NCBI RefSeq assembly: GCF_029968015.1
Contig: NZ_JASCIS010000014.1
Span: 1-64,000, forward strand
Direction of reading: 5' to 3'
Length of the DNA: 64,000 nt
Source of the DNA: Streptomyces luteolus
GTDB taxonomy: Bacteria; Actinomycetota; Actinomycetes; Streptomycetales; Streptomycetaceae
Both the position numbers and the translations under genes were made by a program. Below are positions 60,121 through 64,000 of the stretch, in pieces. The first letter of the stretch is position 1; each line of letters opens with the position of its first letter. A model generated the notes under the pieces. The model was not told the origin of the DNA. It was given only the letters and a program-made list of their open reading frames with translations, and did no database searches.

Positions 60121-62169
60121 TCAGTCTCGCCCCGGCACGATGAACTCGCACCAGACGCACTTGCCGCGCCCCCGCGGCTCCACGCCCCACACGTCGGCGA
60201 GCCGGTCCACCAGCAGCAGTCCGCGCCCGGACACCCCGTCGTCCCCGGCCTCCCGGCGGTGCGGCAGGGCGCTCGACGTGTCCTCGACCTCGACGCGCAG
60301 CCGCCGGTCCGCCCCGGAGAGCACCCGGAGCGTGACGACGGCGGCACCGTCGGTGTGCATCAGGGCGTTGGTGATCATCTCGTCGGCGACCAGTTCGATC
60401 TCGTCGGCCCGCTCCCCCGCGCCCCAGGCCCGGACCGCGGCGCGGATCATGTGGCGGGCGCCGACGAGGGCCTCGGGGTCGTTCGGGGCGACGTGCTCCT
60501 TGAGGCGGCCGCCGGACCGGGGCGCGTCGCTGAGGCGGCGACGGAGCAGCAGCAGCGCCACGTCGTCGGCGCCGTCCCGGTCCTCCACCGCCTCGCAGAG
60601 CCGGTCGGCCAGGTCGTCCAGGTCGAGGGGGCCCGCCCAGACCTGCCGGGTGAGGCGCTGCATGCCGTCGTCGAGGTCGGCGCCGGGCTCCTCCACCAGG
60701 CCGTCGGTGCACAGCAACAGCGTGTATCCGGGGTCGAGTTCGATGGTCGTGACCGGGTACTCGATCCGGCCGAACTCGGCGGACAGGCCGAGCGGGAGAC
60801 CGCCCTCGACGGGTACGCGGTAGCAGGTCGCGTCGATGCGGCGGACCAGCGGATCGATGTGCCCGGCCCGGACGAACTGCACGACGCCGGTGGTCAGGTC
60901 GACCTGTGCGTACAGGCAGGTGGCGAACCGGTCGGTGTCCAGCTCGTGCAGGAACACCGAGGCGCGGGCCATCACCGTGGACGGCGTGTGCCCTTCGGAG
61001 GCGTACGCGCGCAGCACGATCCGCAGCTGGCCCATGACGGACGCGGCGTGCGTGTCGTGGCCCTGGACGTCGCCGATGACGGCGCCGATCAGCCCTCCGG
61101 GCAGCGGGATCAGGTCGTACCAGTCGCCGCCGATGTCCCGGCCGAGCTTCGCGGACCGGTAGCGCACCGCGATGTCGACGCCGGGCACGGCGGGGATGGA
61201 GCGGGGCAGCATCGCCTGCTGGAGGCCCTGGGCGAGGTCCTTGTCCTGCTCGTACAGCATCGCGCGGGCCAGGTTCTGGGCGATGCCGCTGCCGAGGGCG
61301 ACGAGCAGGTTGCGGTCCTCGGGGGTGAAGCCGATCCTGTCGCGGAAGAGCAGTCCGAGCGCGCCGATGGGGCGGGCCTGGGCGATCAGCGGCAGATAGA
61401 CCGCCGACGTGACCTGCAGATGCGATATGTGCGGCCACAGGATCGGATACCCCGCGGCGAAGTCCTCGCGGCTCTCGATGAAGAGCGGGCTGAGGGTGCG
61501 GACCACCTCGCTCATCGGGTACGGCTCGTCGATGCGCGTGAAGCGGGTGCCCGGCACGAACGCGCCCTGCTGGCCCTCCGCGACCAGGTGGATCCGGCCG
61601 CCCTCGACCAGGCCCATGACGAGGCTGGCGGCGCCGAGCTGTGCGAGGCCCTCGTTGTGCCCCAGCACCTCGATGACGTCGTCGACGGTACGGGCGTACG
61701 ACAGGGCCGCCGTGGCGCCCTCGACCACGCTGGTCAGCCGTCGCGTCTCGGCGTCCCGCAGCATCCGCACCCGGGTGTCGCTGAGCTCCTGGGTGGCGTC
61801 CCGGACGACGCCGATGATGCGGCGTGGGCGGCCGGACGCGTCACGGCGGATGTAGCCCTGGGTGTGGGTCCAGTTGACGGTGCCGTCGCGGCGGCGGATG
61901 CGGAAGTACGTGCCGTAGTTCTCGCTGCCGTTCTTCAGGGCCTGCGCGACGATCGCGTCGAGCCGCTGGCCCTCACCGGTCGGTACGCGACTCGCGAGGG
62001 CCTCGGGGCGGCCGTCGTACTCCTCGGGGAGGAGGTCGAAGACCTCGAAGGCCATCGCGTCCATGTGCATCAGGCCGGAGTCGAGGTCCCAGTCGAAGGT
62101 GCCGAGCTGGTTGAGGGCGAGGATCGGGTCGGGCCGTGCCGGCCAGTCCCCCGCGTCCTGATCGACCAT
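60121..62169 (-). CDS. PAS-GAF-SpoIIE phosphatase with anti-sigma-type HATPase domain
   Basis: A 682-residue signalling protein. A PAS domain (about 15-130; LGTFDWDLDSGLMHMDAMAFEVFDLLPEEY) and a GAF domain (about 150-300) precede a PP2C/SpoIIE phosphatase (about 320-520; GGDWYDLIPLPGG, GDVQGHDTHAASVM, LLLCTDGLVEE, DDVALLLLR). A C-terminal HATPase_c kinase domain follows (about 545-682; ADEMITNALMHTDG, GRGLLLVDRLADVWG). In such proteins the phosphatase acts on an anti-anti-sigma factor and the kinase on the same or another. No partner genes are adjacent. The ATG is at 62169. Confidence 0.92.
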   Translation of the reverse strand: MVDQDAGDWPARPDPILALNQLGTFDWDLDSGLMHMDAMAFEVFDLLPEEYDGRPEALASRVPTGEGQRLDAIVAQALKNGSENYGTYFRIRRRDGTVNWTHTQGYIRRDASGRPRRIIGVVRDATQELSDTRVRMLRDAETRRLTSVVEGATAALSYARTVDDVIEVLGHNEGLAQLGAASLVMGLVEGGRIHLVAEGQQGAFVPGTRFTRIDEPYPMSEVVRTLSPLFIESREDFAAGYPILWPHISHLQVTSAVYLPLIAQARPIGALGLLFRDRIGFTPEDRNLLVALGSGIAQNLARAMLYEQDKDLAQGLQQAMLPRSIPAVPGVDIAVRYRSAKLGRDIGGDWYDLIPLPGGLIGAVIGDVQGHDTHAASVMGQLRIVLRAYASEGHTPSTVMARASVFLHELDTDRFATCLYAQVDLTTGVVQFVRAGHIDPLVRRIDATCYRVPVEGGLPLGLSAEFGRIEYPVTTIELDPGYTLLLCTDGLVEEPGADLDDGMQRLTRQVWAGPLDLDDLADRLCEAVEDRDGADDVALLLLRRRLSDAPRSGGRLKEHVAPNDPEALVGARHMIRAAVRAWGAGERADEIELVADEMITNALMHTDGAAVVTLRVLSGADRRLRVEVEDTSSALPHRREAGDDGVSGRGLLLVDRLADVWGVEPRGRGKCVWCEFIVPGRD

Positions 62170-62204
62170 GGGGTCACTTTGTCATCAGTTAAGGCTTTTT
62201 TCAT

Positions 62205-62355
62205 CCCCTCCCCGCCCCTTCCCGAAATCCTGCGGAGCTTCGGGGGCTCCGCCCCCGGACCCCCGCTCCTCAAACGCCGGAGGGGCTGAAGAATCAGCCC
62301 CTCCGGCGCTTGAGGAGGCCCGTCCGGCAGGACTCGGGAAGGGGCGGGTAGGGGA
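62205..62355. terminator. Palindromic repeat, copy 5
   Basis: Outer arms CCCCGCCCCTTCCCGAAA (near 62211) and CTCGGGAAGGGGCGGG (near 62333) flank the small CGGGGGC-TCC-GCCCCCG hairpin. A 24-bp inner stem (62266-62289 with 62294-62317, AGAA-type loop) follows. Unlike the other copies it lies between tandem genes, downstream of the DUF6777 lipoprotein and upstream of the SpoIIE-type start, so it may limit read-through. Confidence 0.88.
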
Positions 62356-62359
62356 CAAA

Positions 62360-63439
62360 TCAGCTGTTGAACGTGCCCGGTTCCGCCGGCTGGTCCGGGA
62401 CGACCTCCTCGGTGGCCCCGTCCGGGACCCCCTCGTCGGTCGGGGCGTCCGTCGGCACGTCGGTCAGCTCGTCGGTGGGAGCATCCGTCGGCCCATCGGT
62501 CGGTTCGCCCGTCGGACCGTCGGTCGGATCGTCCGTCTCCGTCTCGGTCTCCGTGGGGGTCGGGCTCGGAGACGTCGGGCTCGGCGACGTCGGGGAGGGT
62601 GACGTCGGGGACGGCGACGTCGGAGAGGGTGACGTCGGCGACGGCGACGTGGGGCTCGGCTTCGGTCGCGGGACGACCTTGTCCTTGCCCTTGTGGCCGG
62701 TCGGCCGCTCGATCCAGGTGTTGTTGGTGATGTTGATGATCACGATGTTGGTGATCACGGTGGGCGCCGGGGTGACCACGACGACCTTGGACGGCTCGTA
62801 GCCGCTCCACTTCTTGCCCCGGTACGTGGGGTTGCTCTGCACCGCCCCGGGCGGTGAGAGCGGGTTGCCGCAGGAGCAACGCACCCGCGGCACGCCCCGG
62901 TTGTCGACGAGGACGGCCGTACCGGCCTGGAGCACCGACTGGCGCGCGTCGGCGCGGCCGTCGACGTAGCCGTGGTTGGTCACCCGGGTGTCGGCGCGCA
63001 GTTGGACCGCGGTCAGCCCGCGCAGGTAGCCCGGCACGCGGTCCGGGGCGGCGCCGATGGTGTCCGCGAACGCCTGCTGCTTGTCACGGTTCGCGCCGAG
63101 GAAGCGGATCTGCGCCTCCACGTCACAGCTGGCCTTGTCCCGCGTACCCCCGTAGAGGCCGGGGGTGCCGCCGGAGATGACGCGTGCGCCGTGCTGCGAT
63201 TCGGTGGGACCCGTGACGACGGGTTCCGGCGTTCGGGTGACGGGCGGCGGAGTCCCGGTCGCCTCCGAGGTGGATTCGGTGAAGGGGTCGGGCCCCTCCG
63301 AGGCCACGGGTTCGAGGAAGACCTCCTGCTCGGGATCGGCAGCGGTCGGGGCCATCTGGTCGCTACTGGAACAGCCTGCGACCAGGAGGGCCGCGGTTAT
63401 CGCGAAGGCCGTTGCATAGCGCCTGGTCGTTCGGTACAC
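62360..63439 (-). CDS. DUF6777 lipoprotein
   Basis: A 359-residue lipoprotein. The GTG at 63439 has GGGAG eight bases upstream and gives a signal peptide ending LLVAGC (Cys23). The conserved domain (about 88-255) has TPGLYGGTRDKASCDVEAQI, AYLR-like GYLRGLTAVQLRADTRVTNH, and GVPRVRCSCGNPLSPP with three cysteines. The C-terminal third is low complexity: seven SPTSP-type repeats and then DGPT/DAPT repeats, from 12-18 bp DNA repeats (about 62560-62660). Such tails span the cell wall. Function is unknown. Confidence 0.85.
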   Translation of the reverse strand: MYRTTRRYATAFAITAALLVAGCSSSDQMAPTAADPEQEVFLEPVASEGPDPFTESTSEATGTPPPVTRTPEPVVTGPTESQHGARVISGGTPGLYGGTRDKASCDVEAQIRFLGANRDKQQAFADTIGAAPDRVPGYLRGLTAVQLRADTRVTNHGYVDGRADARQSVLQAGTAVLVDNRGVPRVRCSCGNPLSPPGAVQSNPTYRGKKWSGYEPSKVVVVTPAPTVITNIVIINITNNTWIERPTGHKGKDKVVPRPKPSPTSPSPTSPSPTSPSPTSPSPTSPSPTSPSPTPTETETETDDPTDGPTGEPTDGPTDAPTDELTDVPTDAPTDEGVPDGATEEVVPDQPAEPGTFNS

Positions 63440-63572
63440 GCCAGTTACTCCCGCCTGTTTTCGGACATTTCGTCCTTCATTGTCTGCGGGTGGCGGCGAG
63501 GCACCGCAAGCCGAGTGGGCGCGCGGAACCTCGGGGACGTCACCGGGGCGGGGCGGCGGGGGGCGCGTCACA

Positions 63573-64000
63573 ATGGGTGACGTGGAGTGGTTCACGGAAC
63601 CCGGCTACTGCCTCGCCCGACTGGTCTTCCAGCGGGCCCTGGCCGCCCTGTATCTGGTGGCGTTCCTGACGGCGGCACTGCAGTTCCGGGCGCTGATCGG
63701 GGAGCGCGGGATGCTTCCGGTGCCGCGGTTCGTGGCGCGCGTACCGTGGCGGCGGGCGCCGAGCCTGTTCCAACTGCGGTATTCCGACCGGCTGTTCGCG
63801 GTGACGGCGTGGGCCGGCGTGCTCTGGTCGGCGGCACTGCTCGCGGGGGTCGACGGGCTCGTTCCGCTGTGGGCGGCGATGCTGCTGTGGCTGGTGCCGT
63901 GGGCGCTGTATCTGTCGATCGTGAACGTGGGGCAGACCTGGTACGGCTTCGGCTGGGAGTCGCTGCTCCTGGAGGTCGGCTTCCTCGCAGTGTTCCTCGG
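63573..64000 (+). CDS. Lipase maturation factor-like membrane protein, 3' part missing
   Basis: The first 142 codons of a polytopic membrane protein that runs off the right edge. WFTEPGYCLARLVFQRALAALYLVAFLTAALQFRALIGERGMLPVP, then SLFQLRYSDRLFAVTAWAGVLW and YLSIVNVGQTWYGFGWESLLLEVGFLAVFLG, are the hallmark N-terminal words of the LMF1-like family. Bacterial roles are unclear. The ATG at 63573 follows a G-rich site and lies 133 bp from the divergent DUF6777 gene start. Confidence 0.88.
   Translation, partial: MGDVEWFTEPGYCLARLVFQRALAALYLVAFLTAALQFRALIGERGMLPVPRFVARVPWRRAPSLFQLRYSDRLFAVTAWAGVLWSAALLAGVDGLVPLWAAMLLWLVPWALYLSIVNVGQTWYGFGWESLLLEVGFLAVFL

Overview
The window is high-GC (about 70% or more) DNA with the codon bias, GTG/TTG starts, translationally coupled operons and gene content of a Streptomyces chromosome. 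Supporting markers are a SpoIIE-type phosphatase with a GAF domain, the GGDEF/EAL protein RmdA, an SCO0930-type lipoprotein, a class F sortase, B-type sdhCAB, egtABCD and many Tat or lipobox secreted proteins. The order egtABCD - sdhCAB - rmdA - SCO0930-type lipoprotein resembles the SCO09xx region of S. coelicolor. That comparison is from memory, not a search.

Layout. 1-4.3 kb: an amino-acid permease cut by the window edge, then a complete glutamate-type ABC importer (gluA-gluB-gluC-gluD, minus strand). 4.3-6.4 kb: a flavin disulfide oxidoreductase divergent from thioredoxin trxC, which has a perfect SigR promoter. 6.4-12.0 kb: a catabolic group of aldehyde dehydrogenase, PcaF-type thiolase, LacI regulator and amidase. 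12.0-15.7 kb: a MITE-like element, a small hypothetical gene, a DrrC-type UvrA paralogue and a decayed beta-propeller gene. 15.8-20.9 kb: a Ser/Thr kinase and a 1008-residue secreted multidomain protein. 21.2-26.0 kb: egtABCD (ergothioneine) plus a lone PAS protein. 26.1-29.8 kb: an orphan sugar-binding lipoprotein with a DasR-like site, dodecin, an HAD phosphatase and a luciferase-like monooxygenase. 29.8-36.2 kb: a DUF4328 remnant, two tandem SPFH membrane proteins, a second UvrA paralogue and YceI. 36.4-41.9 kb: an XRE regulator, sdhCAB and a divergent LysR regulator. 42.4-45.4 kb: rmdA with a coupled methyltransferase. 45.7-50.5 kb: a cell-surface group (SCO0930-type lipoprotein, two small secreted proteins with membrane tails, class F sortase, Tat polysaccharide deacetylase). 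50.8-56.7 kb: an F420-type oxidoreductase, the LysX fusion, a universal stress protein and a permease. 56.9-64 kb: CapA-type lipoprotein, a hypothetical protein, Fpg/Nei glycosylase, the PAS-GAF-SpoIIE-HATPase protein, a DUF6777 lipoprotein and a lipase-maturation-factor-like membrane protein running off the end.

Two themes recur. One is redox and stress handling: trxC and its divergent flavoprotein, ergothioneine, dodecin, UspA, two UvrA paralogues, Fpg/Nei. The other is the cell surface: sortase and possible substrates, LysX, deacetylase, CapA and many lipoproteins. Between genes the window carries five copies of a long palindromic repeat built like a bidirectional terminator, and an unusual number of short tandem repeats (5 to 47 bp units), several inside or abutting coding regions. 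I saw no rRNA, tRNA, CRISPR or phage genes.
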